A stretch of 64,000 nucleotides of DNA from CAVRQM01 sp963723455 (GTDB taxonomy: Bacteria; Pseudomonadota; Alphaproteobacteria; Acetobacterales; Acetobacteraceae). Every line of letters starts with the position of its first letter. The first letter of the stretch is position 1. This document shows positions 1 to 11,577 of this stretch, one piece after another. Location of the stretch: assembly GCA_963723455.1 (NCBI GenBank), contig CAVRQM010000003.1:248001-312000 (forward strand), in the 5' to 3' direction. A program made the translations under genes and the position numbers. The notes beneath the pieces are model-generated. The model saw only the letters and a list, made by a program, of their open reading frames with translations. It had not been told where the DNA came from and ran no database searches.

Positions 1-659
1 TGTCGATGCAGTTCCGGCTGCCGACCTATTGGTGCGCCGCCAATTTCGCGTTCCTGATGGCCGACGACATGCGCCGCGAAGTGGCGGCGCTGCCGTGGGT
101 GACGCGGGTGGACCTGCACCTCGGCGACCACATGTATGCCGATACGATCAATGCCGGACTGCGCAGCGGCGCCACGTTCGAGGACGCGTTCGGCGCGTCG
201 GCGGACGGCGACCTCGCGGCGCTGCGCCGGACGTTCCTGGTCAAGGCGTTCCAGCGCCGGCAGGAGGCTCTGCTGCGGCATCTGCTGGATGCCGGCCAGG
301 CCGCCGAGGCGCTGGCCCGGCTCAGCGCGGAGGCGCTCGACGGACTGGCGCTGTCCGAAGCGGGATCAGCGCTGCGGCGGCGTTATCTGGAGCGCCGTCC
401 AGTCTGCGCGGGGCCGGACGAGATGCTGGCCTTTGTCGATGAGCACGGCGCGGCGCTGCGCCCGGGCGAACTGCCGATCTACCTGCGCGCGCTGGGCCGC
501 GTCGGCGTCAATGCCGAGTTCAACGGCGCGCTGTGTCGCGGGCTGCTGGCGGCGCGGTTCAACGAGCCGAGCGGCGAGCCAGCGGCGGAACCCACACTGC
601 AAGACTTCGTGCGCCAGGCGGCGCAGCGCCAGGCGGACCACGCAGGGAGGATGGCGTGA
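1..659 (+). CDS. DUF59/MIP18-like iron-sulfur assembly-type protein, 5' end outside the window
   Basis: The frame is open from the left edge and the first Met lies two codons in, so the gene almost certainly starts upstream. The visible part opens with PTYWCAANFAFLMADDM followed by a segment ending LPWVTRV; this resembles the C-terminal half of the DUF59 (PaaD/MIP18) fold, where a conserved Cys is followed by an 'average/valine of neighbouring strands' pattern. A further ~160 residues are helical and rich in Ala/Arg/Leu, longer than a plain DUF59 protein. Proteins of this shape are known beside propane-type soluble di-iron monooxygenases, next to a GroEL-like gene and a sigma-54 activator, which is exactly the order seen here. 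A role in maturing the monooxygenase metal centre or reductase is inference. The stop overlaps the next gene by 4 bases (GTGA). Confidence 0.6.
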   Translation, partial: SMQFRLPTYWCAANFAFLMADDMRREVAALPWVTRVDLHLGDHMYADTINAGLRSGATFEDAFGASADGDLAALRRTFLVKAFQRRQEALLRHLLDAGQAAEALARLSAEALDGLALSEAGSALRRRYLERRPVCAGPDEMLAFVDEHGAALRPGELPIYLRALGRVGVNAEFNGALCRGLLAARFNEPSGEPAAEPTLQDFVRQAAQRQADHAGRMA

Positions 660-1126
660 GCGATGTTCGGGAGGCGCCGGTCGCCGCCGAGACGGTGTTC
701 CGACTGGTCTATCGAAGCCACAGCCGCATCCCCGAGGAGACCGAAAACGAGGAGCTTGGGCGCATCCTGACCGTATCGCGCGCCAACAACGCTGGCTGCG
801 GGGTCACTGGCGCGCTGATGTACTACGACCGTTGGTTCGCGCAGGCGCTGGAGGGCTCGCAGCAGGCGGTGCAGGCGTTGTTCAACCGCATCATGCTCGA
901 TGCGCGCCACGATAGCGTCGAGGTGCGCGAACAGGGCGCGGTGCCGGCGCGCGTGTTCGGCCGCTGGGCGATGGCGCATGTCGGCGAGCACGGCGAAGCG
1001 GACGTGCCGATGACCGCAGCGCGCGGCGGCGTGGCCGAGGCGGCGGCCTGGAAGCCCACCTCGGCGCAGGACGCGGTGCTGTCGGTGCTGCGCGACCTGA
1101 CGCGGGGCTACGGCATCGGCGCCTAG
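656..1126 (+). CDS. BLUF-domain blue-light sensor protein
   Basis: A 156-residue single-domain protein. The GTG at 656 is chosen because it overlaps the upstream stop (GTGA) and puts the BLUF fold at residues ~12-105. Recognisable flavin-pocket positions are the Tyr of FRLVYRS, the Asn in SRANNAGCGVTG and the Gln in FAQALEG, corresponding to the Tyr, Asn and Gln that rearrange hydrogen bonds around FAD on illumination in AppA/BlrB-type proteins. No output domain (EAL, GGDEF or helix-turn-helix) follows; only ~45 residues of tail remain, so it would act by protein-protein contact. Its tight coupling to a monooxygenase accessory gene and the GroEL downstream suggests co-expression with them, which is unusual for a photoreceptor. 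Family call is firm; partner and function are unknown. Confidence 0.88.
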   Translation: MSDVREAPVAAETVFRLVYRSHSRIPEETENEELGRILTVSRANNAGCGVTGALMYYDRWFAQALEGSQQAVQALFNRIMLDARHDSVEVREQGAVPARVFGRWAMAHVGEHGEADVPMTAARGGVAEAAAWKPTSAQDAVLSVLRDLTRGYGIGA

Positions 1127-1215
1127 AGCCGTCGCGCTCAACACAGTCACAGGCAGCAGCAGCGCCGGCCACGGCTGCCGACCGGGCGACACACGGCGCG
1201 AATGGGGAAGCGACG

Positions 1216-2853
1216 ATGGCGAAGATCATGCTGCACGACGACGCGGCCCGTCAGGCCCTGGGCCGCGGCGTCGCGCAACTCGCCAAGGCGGTCAGCGGCA
1301 CGCTGGGTCCGAAGGGCATGAACGCGATCATCGACCGCCCGGTCGGCACGCCGCTGGTTTCCCGCGACGGCGTCAGCATCGCGCGTGAGATCGAGCTGGA
1401 GGATCCGTTCGAGAACATGGGCGCGCAGGTGGTGCGCGAAGTATCCATGCAGACCAACGAGGTCGCCGGCGACGGCACCACCACCGCCACCGTGCTGGCC
1501 AATGCGCTGGTGCAGCAGGGGCTGGACTGTCTCGCCGCCGGGGCCAATCCGGTGGAACTGGTGCGCGGACTGGAACTGGCGGTCGAACACCTGATCCCGG
1601 CGCTGCGCGCCTCGGCCACCGCCCCGGACGGGCAGGACCAGTCGCGCGCGGTCGCGGTGATCGCCGCCAACGACCCGGTCACCGGGGCGCTGGTAGCCGA
1701 GGCGCTGGAGCGGGCCGGGCCGAACGGCGTCGTCACGGTGGAATATGCCACCGGCATCGAGACGACGCTCGACGTGCTGGACGGCATGGCTTTCGACCGG
1801 GGGTTCCTGTCGCATCACATGGTCACCGATGTCGAGGCGATGCAGGTCGTGCTCGACGACCCGTATATCCTGATGACCGACCTGAAGCTGCAGACCACGG
1901 AGGAGGTGGCCGGCATCCGCGCCGTCCTGGGCGATGCGCGCCGGCCGCTGCTGATCATCGCCGAGGAGGTGGCGCCGGCCTGCGTGGTGGCGCTGCTGGC
2001 CGCGCGCGAGCAGGGCGGCGCGCCGGTCGCGGCGATCCATCCGCCAGATTACGGCCATTGGCGCAAGTCCATGCTGGAGGATCTGGCCATCGTCACCGGC
2101 GGGCGGGTGATCGCCCGCGACCTGGGCGGTCGTCTCGACCAGATCTCGCCGCGCGATTTCGGCCGGGCGCGCCAGGTGCGCATCAGCGCCAACCAGACGG
2201 TCATCAGCGCCGGGGCGGGCGACCCGGTGGCGCTGGCCGCGCGGCGTGAGCAGGTGGCACGGATGCTGGCCAACGCGCCGCCCAACATCGAGCGCGACAA
2301 GCTGTCCGAGCGGCTGGCCCGGCTGTCCGGCGGCACCGCGGTCATCCTGGCCGGGGGCGCCACCCCGGTCGAGCAGAAGCGCCGGGCGCAGCTGATCGAG
2401 GATTCCATCAGCGCGGTGCGCGCCGCCGCCGAGGAGGGCATCGTCCCGGGGGGCGGCACGGCGCTGCTGCAGATGGCGCCCGGCCTGGCTGGCGTGGTCG
2501 CCGGCCTGTCCGGCAGCGCGCGCGAGGGTGCGATGCTGGTGCAGCGGGCGCTGACCCGGCCGCTGGCCTGCATCGCCAACAATTGCGGCATGGACGCCGA
2601 GGCGGTGGTGGCCCGCGTCGCCGCCGCGCCCCCGGGCATCGGGCTGGACGCGCGCAGCGGGCAGTTCGTCGACATGCTGGCCGCCGGCATCATCGACCCG
2701 GTGAAGGTCAGCACCACCGCACTGCGCAACGCCGCCTCGGTCGCCGCCCTGATCCTGACCACGCAGACGCTGATCGCCAGCAAGCCGGACAATTTCGACC
2801 CGACCGCCGGGCCGGCGCTGGGCGGCGGGGCCGAACGGCTCGGCCGGGCCTGA
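1216..2853 (+). CDS. Divergent GroEL-family chaperonin (MimG/PrmG-like), monooxygenase-associated
   Basis: 545 residues, the normal 60-kDa chaperonin length. The N-terminus carries the equatorial nucleotide site (TLGPKGMNA, then VAGDGTTTATVLANAL with the catalytic Asp) and the C-terminal part has the VPGGGTALLQ loop. It departs from housekeeping GroEL in its N-terminal residues (MAKIMLHDD), in the apical domain, and in ending GGGAERLGRA with no Gly-Gly-Met tail. No groES precedes it. Chaperonins of this kind sit in propane/acetone monooxygenase (mim/prm) clusters and are known to be needed for folding the large oxygenase subunit. Neighbours fit: DUF59-like protein and BLUF upstream, sigma-54 activator 115 bases downstream. 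The frame is unbroken. The specific client is inferred from context. Confidence 0.85.
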   Translation: MAKIMLHDDAARQALGRGVAQLAKAVSGTLGPKGMNAIIDRPVGTPLVSRDGVSIAREIELEDPFENMGAQVVREVSMQTNEVAGDGTTTATVLANALVQQGLDCLAAGANPVELVRGLELAVEHLIPALRASATAPDGQDQSRAVAVIAANDPVTGALVAEALERAGPNGVVTVEYATGIETTLDVLDGMAFDRGFLSHHMVTDVEAMQVVLDDPYILMTDLKLQTTEEVAGIRAVLGDARRPLLIIAEEVAPACVVALLAAREQGGAPVAAIHPPDYGHWRKSMLEDLAIVTGGRVIARDLGGRLDQISPRDFGRARQVRISANQTVISAGAGDPVALAARREQVARMLANAPPNIERDKLSERLARLSGGTAVILAGGATPVEQKRRAQLIEDSISAVRAAAEEGIVPGGGTALLQMAPGLAGVVAGLSGSAREGAMLVQRALTRPLACIANNCGMDAEAVVARVAAAPPGIGLDARSGQFVDMLAAGIIDPVKVSTTALRNAASVAALILTTQTLIASKPDNFDPTAGPALGGGAERLGRA

Positions 2854-2968
2854 CCCCGCGGAGGCAGCCACGCGCGCGATTATTCGTGAACTCACCGAAT
2901 TGCGATGGCATGCTACGAGGTCAGGCGTCGCCCACGCAGATGAGGCCGGCCATTCGGGAGGATCGCGG

Positions 2969-5005
<2,037 letters not shown>

Positions 5006-5049
5006 CCTGGGTTGCGCCTGCGCTACGCGTGCTTCGACCAGCCCCGTCG

Positions 5050-6258
5050 TCAGGACTGGGCGTTCGGCGACAGCACCATGCAGCCCTTGTGCGACAGGCG
5101 CTCGCACGCCTGCACCGCGGTCTCACGCGACAAGCCGGTCAGGCGGGCGCGATACAGGACGGCGCGGCCCTGGTGCACGGTGCCGACGAAGGCGTGGGCG
5201 CTGGCCAGCATCACGCCGGCATGACCGCGCGCCGATGCTGCCGCCGCGCGCGCCTGCTCGGCATTGCCGAACGCGCCGACCTGGATGGCCCAGTCGCCGC
5301 TCGCCGGGCCGCCGTGCCGCTCCGGCAGCGTATCCGCCGCCGCGCGCGGGATCAGGTGGAAGCCGTGCGCTGGCGGCCGCTGCCAGGTGTTCGCTGCGTA
5401 TTGCTGAGAGTACTCCGGCTGCCTCAGATAGTGCGGCGGCGGCGGCTCGGGCAGGGAGGCGACCATCACCGGCTCACGCACCCAGCGCGGTCCCTTGCGG
5501 TTGCGGTTCCGAACCAGAGCGTAGCGACCGGTGAAGCGCGGCGGCGGCGGGTAGCGGTTGCCGGCGGGGATGTCGATCGGGATCTGGTTCATCGCCACCA
5601 TCTGCGCCCCGGACACCCGCTGCGGCTGCGCGCCAATGATGCCGGGCGCGATCGCCGCCACGTAATGCCGCGTCTCGGCCGGCAACGGCGATTTATTGGC
5701 GAGGTACTGATCCAGGCGGCCCGGCCCGGCATTGTAGGCGGCCAGGAACGCCGGTGAGCCATAGGCGTCGTACAGCTCACGCATATAGGCCGCGCCCGCA
5801 AGGATGTTCTCGTGCGGGTCGTAGGGGTCGTTGCCCAGGCTGTAGCGGGAGCGCAACTCGTCATAGGTGTACGGCTCGACCTGCATCAGTCCCATCGCCC
5901 CGGTGGGTGACGTGATCAACTGCCCGTCCTCGTACAACCGCCCACCGGATTCCTGCCGCATCACGCCGCGAATCCAGGTCTCGGGCACGTCGAACCGGGT
6001 CGCCGCCTCGATTATGTAAGGACCCCATGGATCCTCGGGCGGCCCGGGCGGCATGTAGTTGGGCCGCGCCCGGGCGGCGTACTGCGCCGCCTCGATGGTC
6101 GCGTTCTCGCGCACGGTGTGACTGGCGCAGGCCGATAGCAGCGCCAGCGCGACCAGGGCGGCCAGCGGGCGCAGGCGACAGGCGAGAGATCGGCGGGCGA
6201 GGGATCGGCGGTCGGGCAGTCGGGCGGCATCCAGTCGGGCAGGGGGCGGGCGGTGCAT
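5050..6258 (-). CDS. Lytic transglycosylase lipoprotein with C-terminal SPOR domain
   Basis: Start taken at 6258 because it places a classical lipoprotein signal (LVALALLSAC, lipobox Cys near residue 45) at the N-terminus; a longer frame reaches 6342. The catalytic domain (about residues 75-205) has the family-1 SLT signature: VMRQESGG with the catalytic Glu, GAMGLMQV, and AAYNAGPG. After a Pro-rich linker the last ~75 residues form a SPOR repeat (DWAIQVGAFGNAEQARAAAA), which binds denuded septal glycan. The protein would cleave peptidoglycan at the outer-membrane side of the wall, perhaps at division. It ends 44 bases from the convergent sigma-54 gene and is not in an operon. Frame intact. 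Confidence 0.9.
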   Translation of the reverse strand: MHRPPPARLDAARLPDRRSLARRSLACRLRPLAALVALALLSACASHTVRENATIEAAQYAARARPNYMPPGPPEDPWGPYIIEAATRFDVPETWIRGVMRQESGGRLYEDGQLITSPTGAMGLMQVEPYTYDELRSRYSLGNDPYDPHENILAGAAYMRELYDAYGSPAFLAAYNAGPGRLDQYLANKSPLPAETRHYVAAIAPGIIGAQPQRVSGAQMVAMNQIPIDIPAGNRYPPPPRFTGRYALVRNRNRKGPRWVREPVMVASLPEPPPPHYLRQPEYSQQYAANTWQRPPAHGFHLIPRAAADTLPERHGGPASGDWAIQVGAFGNAEQARAAAASARGHAGVMLASAHAFVGTVHQGRAVLYRARLTGLSRETAVQACERLSHKGCMVLSPNAQS

Positions 6259-6467
6259 ACGAGGGGCCTTTATCGTGGCGGCCGCATGGCAACAGCCGAA
6301 GGGCACGACGATCATGCGATCGCCGCTCAGGAACGCCGTCAAGGTCGTCGTCTAAGCCCCTAGCGGAACACGCGGATCACCGCAACACATCTCGGCCCGG
6401 CAAGGCTTTTTGATGGCGGGCATGGCAGGAAAGCCGCACTTCCGGAAGGCGGCGGGCGTCGTCGCCG

Positions 6468-6963
6468 CTACGGCTGCCGGTGGATCGGATCGACCCAGGC
6501 GACGGGCTGCGGCGATTTCGGCCGCCTCGATGTCGAGATTGACCACCACGGTCTCGCCGCCGCTGCGCACCAGCACGCATTCCAGCACCTCATCGGCGCT
6601 GGCGTTGATTTCCTGATGCGGCACATAGGGCGGGATGAAGATGAAGTCGCCCGGCCCCGCCTCGGCCACGTATTCCAGCCGCGCTCCCCAGCGCATCCGC
6701 GCCCGTCCGCGCAGCACGTAGATCACGCTCTCCAGCTCGCCGTGATGGTGCGCGCCGGTCCTGGCGTCCGGGTGGATGCTGACCGTACCGGCCCAGATCT
6801 TCTGCGCGCCGACGCGGGCGAGATTGATCGCCACTGCCCGGTCCATGCCGGCCGTCTGCGGAGTGTTGAGGTCAAGGCTGGCGCCTGGAATTACCCGCAC
6901 CCCGTCATCGCGCCAGTCTTTCGTGCCAGGTTCTCTCGAATTGGTGTCGCCGTTCTCGGTCAT
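6468..6963 (-). CDS. Cupin-domain protein (frame broken near the C-terminus)
   Basis: Single-domain cupin of about 165 residues. The metal-binding motifs are visible: GAHHHGELESVIYVLRGRAR (His-His-Glu) and PPYVPHQEIN (second His). In the frame as written the protein runs on to 6352 with an unrelated tail, but shifting one base near 6500-6512 gives PVAWVDPIHRQP and a stop at 6468, which is the normal ending of this cupin family. I therefore place the true end at 6468. Function is not assignable beyond a small metal-binding beta-barrel; relatives include isomerases and regulators of sugar metabolism. It is divergently placed 96 bases from the ABC permease. Confidence 0.75.
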
Positions 6964-7059
6964 TGCGTGACCCTAGCGCGTCCGCCCCGGCCGGCGCGAG
7001 CCAAAGCTGCTTGCGGCGGTTGCGGGAGGCGGCCGAATACGGGGACCGCGCGCGCCGAG

Positions 7060-7916
7060 ATGACCGTCGCCCTGCAGACCGGCACCGGACTTGCCGCCAG
7101 CCTGGATCTGACACCAGCGCGCTTCGTGCGCAGCCGCAAGGCGGCGGCCGACCTGCGCGCCGCGTTCGGGCTGCGCCGGCTGTGCTGGACGCTGGCGTGG
7201 CTGGACATAAAGCTGCGCTATCGCGGCTCGCTGCTGGGGCCGTTCTGGCTGACCCTGTCCACCGGCGTCATGGTCGGCTCGATGGGCGTGATTTACTCCA
7301 CGCTGTTCAAGATGAACCTGCACGACTACCTGCCGTTCCTGGCGCTGTCGCTGGTGCTGTGGAACTTCCTGCGGCGCGCTGGTCAGCGATGCCTGCGCCA
7401 GCTACACCCAGAACGAGGGCATGATCCGTTCGATCCGCATGCCGTTCTCGCTGTATGCCGGCGCAGATCGTGCTGCGCAACGTGCTGGTGCTGGCGCACA
7501 ATCTCGTCGTGATCGTGGTGGTCTATCTGGTGCTGTGGATCTGGCCGGGCGGGCGGAGCTGCTGGGCATTGCCGGGATTCGCGCTGTGGCTGATCGACGG
7601 CGTGGCTGCGGCACTTCTGCTGGGCGCGCTGCTGCGCCCGGTTCCGCGACATTCCGCCGATCGTGCAGAGCATCATCCAGATCGCCTTCTTCGTCACACC
7701 GGTCATCTGGAAGCCGGAGCTGGTCGGCCCGGCGAGGCAGGCGCTGCTGCCGCTCAATCCGTTCTTCGAGCTGCTGGAGGTGGTGCGCGCGCCGCTGCTG
7801 GGGCAGCGTGCCGAGCCTGGCGCGTATCTGGGCGCGCGCGGCTACTCGCTGCTGCTGTGCGCGGCCGCCTGGCTGCTGTTCGTGCGCGTGCGCGGGCGCA
7901 TCGCGTTCTGGGTCTG

Positions 7917-7917
<1 letters not shown>
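7060..7917 (+). CDS. ABC-2 type polysaccharide/polyol-phosphate export permease (frame broken several times)
   Basis: Start at the ATG of MTVALQTG. The reconstructed ~285-residue protein has the ABC-2 permease layout: amphipathic N-terminus, LAWLDIKLRYRGSLLGPFWL (typical of Wzm/KpsM/TagG-like permeases), then about six membrane segments ending LLCAAAWLLFVRVRGRIAFW. Family sequence is continuous only if the frame changes near 7372, 7452, 7550-7590 and 7635. Downstream ATG of the ATPase overlaps this stop (TGATG), so the two are translationally coupled. It would form the membrane channel exporting an O-antigen, capsule or similar glycan made elsewhere; no glycosyltransferases are nearby. No remaining intact frame covers more than about a third of the gene. 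Confidence 0.75.
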
Positions 7918-8740
<823 letters not shown>

Positions 8741-8759
8741 CGCGCCGGCCGCGCCGCGC

Positions 8760-10183
8760 TCAGCCCAACACCCGGCGCACCGCGTCCAGGGTCATGCGCA
8801 CGTCCTCGGCGTCGGTGCGCCAGTTGCAGACCGAAATCCGCATCGCGCGCTGCCCGCGCCAGGTCGCGCCGCCGAACCACGCGATGCCGGTGTCCTGGAT
8901 CGCCCGGATCACCGCGTCGGTGCGCGCATCGTGCAGTCCGTCGGGCGAGACGAAACGCACCAGCGCCTGATTGATGACCGGCCGCGCCAGCACCTCCACA
9001 CCGGGCAGCGACGCCAGCCCGTCCACCATCGCGGCGGCCAGATCGCAGCAACGGTCCACCATCGCCGCGATCCCGGAGCGGCCGAGCGCCTGGATCGCCG
9101 CGTAGGCGGCAAACCCCCGCCCGCGCCGCGACCATTCCGGATTCCAGTTCATCTGCCGCCGCGTGTCGTCCACCAGCACCGCGTAGCTGGTCGCCTGCGC
9201 GAACGCCGCGCGATGCGGCTCCGGATCGGCCACGAAGGCGAAGCCGCAATCGTACGGCAAGTTCAGCCATTTATGGCCGTCGGTTGCCCAGGAATCCGCC
9301 CGCTCGACGCCGCGCAGCAGATCACGGCGGCGCTCGCTGACCGCCGCCCAAAGCCCGAACGCGCCATCGACATGCACCCAGGCGCCCGCCGCGTGCGCCA
9401 GGTCGCAGGCCGGCGCGAACGGGTCATAGGCGCCGGTGTTCAGCTCGCCCGCCTGCAGGCAGACGATGGTCGGCGCATGCTGATCCTCGGCCAGGGCCGC
9501 GGCCAGCGCATCCATCAGCATCGCGCCGGACGCGGCGCAGCCGACCGGGCGCATGCTGTCCGCGCCAAACCCCAGCAGCCGCACGGCGCGAACCAGCGAT
9601 TCGTGCCGATGCTCGCTGACCAGCACCCGCACAGGCGGGGCGCCGCACAGGCCGGCGCGCTCCACGTCGATGCCGCGCGCGCGCAGCAGATGGTGGCGGG
9701 CGGCCGCCAGCGCCGTGACATGCGCCATCTGGCAGCCGGTGACGAGGGCGAAGCTGGCCGCAGCCGGCAGCCCGAGCAGCTGTTTCAGCCACTCGCCGCA
9801 GACATCCTCGACCACCGCCTCGGCCGGGCTGAGCGCATATGACGCGGCGTTCTGGTCCCAGGCGGTCGCCATCCAGTCGGCGGCGATGGCGACCGGCAGC
9901 GCGCCGCCGATCACCCAGCCGAAGAACCGCCCGGCCGAGGAGCCGAGCAGCCCGCCCTCGACCGCCGCCGCCAGCCCGTCGATCACCTCCAGCGGGTCGG
10001 TCCCCGCTCGGGCAGCGCCATCGCGAGGCGTCCGCGCAGCGCGGCGGGCGAGGCGGCGGCGGCGACCGCGCGGGTCGGCAGGCTGGCCAGGAACGCCGCC
10101 GCGTGGTCGCCTGCCCGCGCCAGCACCGCATCCTGGCCGGCGGTCATCGCGGCCTGCGGGTCGTCGCTGCTGTCCATTGCCAT
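8760..10183 (-). CDS. PLP-dependent group II amino-acid decarboxylase (aromatic/tyrosine decarboxylase family), one frame break
   Basis: About 474 residues from MAMDSSDDPQ at 10183. PLP site SWATDGHKWLNLPYDCGF contains the Schiff-base Lys; HVDGAFGLWA carries the Asp contacting the pyridine nitrogen; GCQMAHVTALAAARH is the cofactor phosphate area. The group II (DOPA/tyrosine/glutamate decarboxylase) fold is clear. The N-terminal ~60 residues are in another frame; one base inserted near 10006 joins LPERG to TDPLEVIDGLAAAVEG, as expected for the family. A longer in-frame reading from 10235 is nonsense upstream of that point. Substrate cannot be told from sequence; an aromatic amino acid or a role in amine formation is likely. 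Not in an obvious operon; it converges on the ABC ATPase. Confidence 0.8.
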
Positions 10184-10251
10184 CGCTCCGTCGTGTTCCG
10201 GCCGAATAGAGGCCCCGCCGGATCTGTTCTGCCACGGCGGGCAGCCTAGCA

Positions 10252-10740
10252 TCACCGCGCCGCGCGCACCGCGGCGGCGCGCAGCATCACCGGCGTCAGC
10301 CCGCGCAGCCAGCCGGCGCCGAGCACGAACGGGCTGAGCGGCGCCGCGAGTTCGGCCGCGATCAGCACACCTGGCGCATCGCCGGAGCGCCATGCCAGTT
10401 CGGCCATGCCGCCCGGCGCGCCATAGCGGCTGTCGGCGCCGCCGCCGGCCCGCTGCCGCCACGCGACCGAACTGCCGTCCGGTCCGTGCAGGATCGCGGT
10501 GACGATGACCGCGCCGCGCCGGGTCACGTCCTCCGGCTGCGCCAGGCTTTGCGCGTATGCGGCGAACGGCGCGAACTCGGCCTGCGCCAGGGAGTTCGAA
10601 ATGGCGATGCTGGCAGCCAGGGCGCCGGCGGCGGCGTGCAGCCGCTCCCAGCTGGTGGCCAGGATGACCGCGTCATAGACGGCGAGCAGGCAGGGCGCGA
10701 GCAGCAGGATGGCCAGCGCCCGCGCGACCGGTCTGGGCAT
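10252..10740 (-). CDS. TadE/TadG-like minor pilus protein (probable)
   Basis: 162 residues with one N-terminal membrane segment (LAILLLAPCLLAVYDAVIL) and a periplasmic remainder. It is the last gene of the Tad operon, 21 bases after TadD, where tadE/tadG normally lie, and its body (SWERLHAAAGALAASIAISNSL, then an Ala-rich domain with paired beta segments) resembles TadE-like pseudopilins. It lacks the usual Gly-x-x-x-x-Glu processing site before the membrane segment, so it may not be cleaved by the prepilin peptidase. Start is ATG 10740; a GTG sits one codon earlier. Assignment rests mainly on position. Confidence 0.5.
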   Translation of the reverse strand: MPRPVARALAILLLAPCLLAVYDAVILATSWERLHAAAGALAASIAISNSLAQAEFAPFAAYAQSLAQPEDVTRRGAVIVTAILHGPDGSSVAWRQRAGGGADSRYGAPGGMAELAWRSGDAPGVLIAAELAAPLSPFVLGAGWLRGLTPVMLRAAAVRAAR

Positions 10741-10761
10741 CACGGCGCCCCCGGCCCGACC

Positions 10762-11577
10762 CTATTGCGCGGCCGCAAACTGGCGCAGCCCGGCCAGCGC
10801 GGCGCTGACCCCGGAGGGCGGCAAATCCTCGGCCAGCAGGTTGCGCGCGTCCGCCTCGTCGCCGGCCAGCATCAGCCCGAGCGCCAGGTTGTGCCGCGCC
10901 CGCGCGGCGAGCGCATCCCCCGAGCCGCCCTGTGCCGCTTGGCGCAGCAGCGGCAGCGCGGATGCGGTCTGGCCGGACAGCGCCATCGACAGACCGTAGT
11001 CGGAGCGTACGGCCGGCTGGTCCGGCGCGTGGGCCAGGATCGTCCGGTACAGCGCCTGCGCCTCGGCATGGCGCTCCTGCAGATCCAGGGCGATCGCCAG
11101 CCCGGTCTGCAGCCGCCAGTCGTCGGGCGCGATGGCCAGCGCGCGCCGCCACGCCGCCTCGGCGTCCGCGGCGTCGCCCGACGCGGCGCGGGCGAGGGCG
11201 AGGCCCTTCAGCGCATCCAGCGATGCGGGCCGCGCTGCCGCGGCCGCGGCGAAGCTCTGCGCCGCCTCGCCGGGGCGGCCGAGCGCCAGCAGCGCGCGGC
11301 CGCGTCGCAGCAGGGCGGGCGCGTCGCCGGCGTCGCGCTGCAGCAGCTCGTCGGCGACGTGCAGCGCGGTGCTGGCGGCGCCGGCCGACAGCGTGGCGTC
11401 GGCAAGTCGCAGGCTGACCGAATGGGCGTCGTCCCCCGTCGCAGCGTCGCGCGCACCCCCGGCGGCGCAGGCCGAGACGCTCAGCAACAGGCACAGCGCG
11501 GCGAGGCGCCGGGCGGACCGGCCGGATCTGGATGTCGCTTGCATGCCGGCGTCTCCGTGCTGTGTGCGGGACATCAT
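10762..11577 (-). CDS. tadD: TadD-like tetratricopeptide lipoprotein
   Basis: 271 residues. N-terminal lipoprotein signal ends LCLLLSVSAC. The remainder is a row of TPR-type helix pairs from about residue 60 to 245 (RGRALLALGRPGEAAQSFAA, RALAIAPDDWRLQTGLAIAL, ARHNLALGLMLAGDEADARN). TadD lipoproteins are needed for Flp pilus biogenesis, probably by helping the secretin in the outer membrane. The start overlaps the tadC stop by 4 bases (ATGA). An internal Met at residue 12 is an alternative start and leaves the signal peptide intact. Frame unbroken. Confidence 0.85.
   Translation of the reverse strand: MMSRTQHGDAGMQATSRSGRSARRLAALCLLLSVSACAAGGARDAATGDDAHSVSLRLADATLSAGAASTALHVADELLQRDAGDAPALLRRGRALLALGRPGEAAQSFAAAAAARPASLDALKGLALARAASGDAADAEAAWRRALAIAPDDWRLQTGLAIALDLQERHAEAQALYRTILAHAPDQPAVRSDYGLSMALSGQTASALPLLRQAAQGGSGDALAARARHNLALGLMLAGDEADARNLLAEDLPPSGVSAALAGLRQFAAAQ

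Noticed and set aside
2906..2913. TGGCATGC upstream of the sigma-54 activator as a -24 box
   Set aside because: No TTGC at the right distance, so not a credible sigma-54 promoter.
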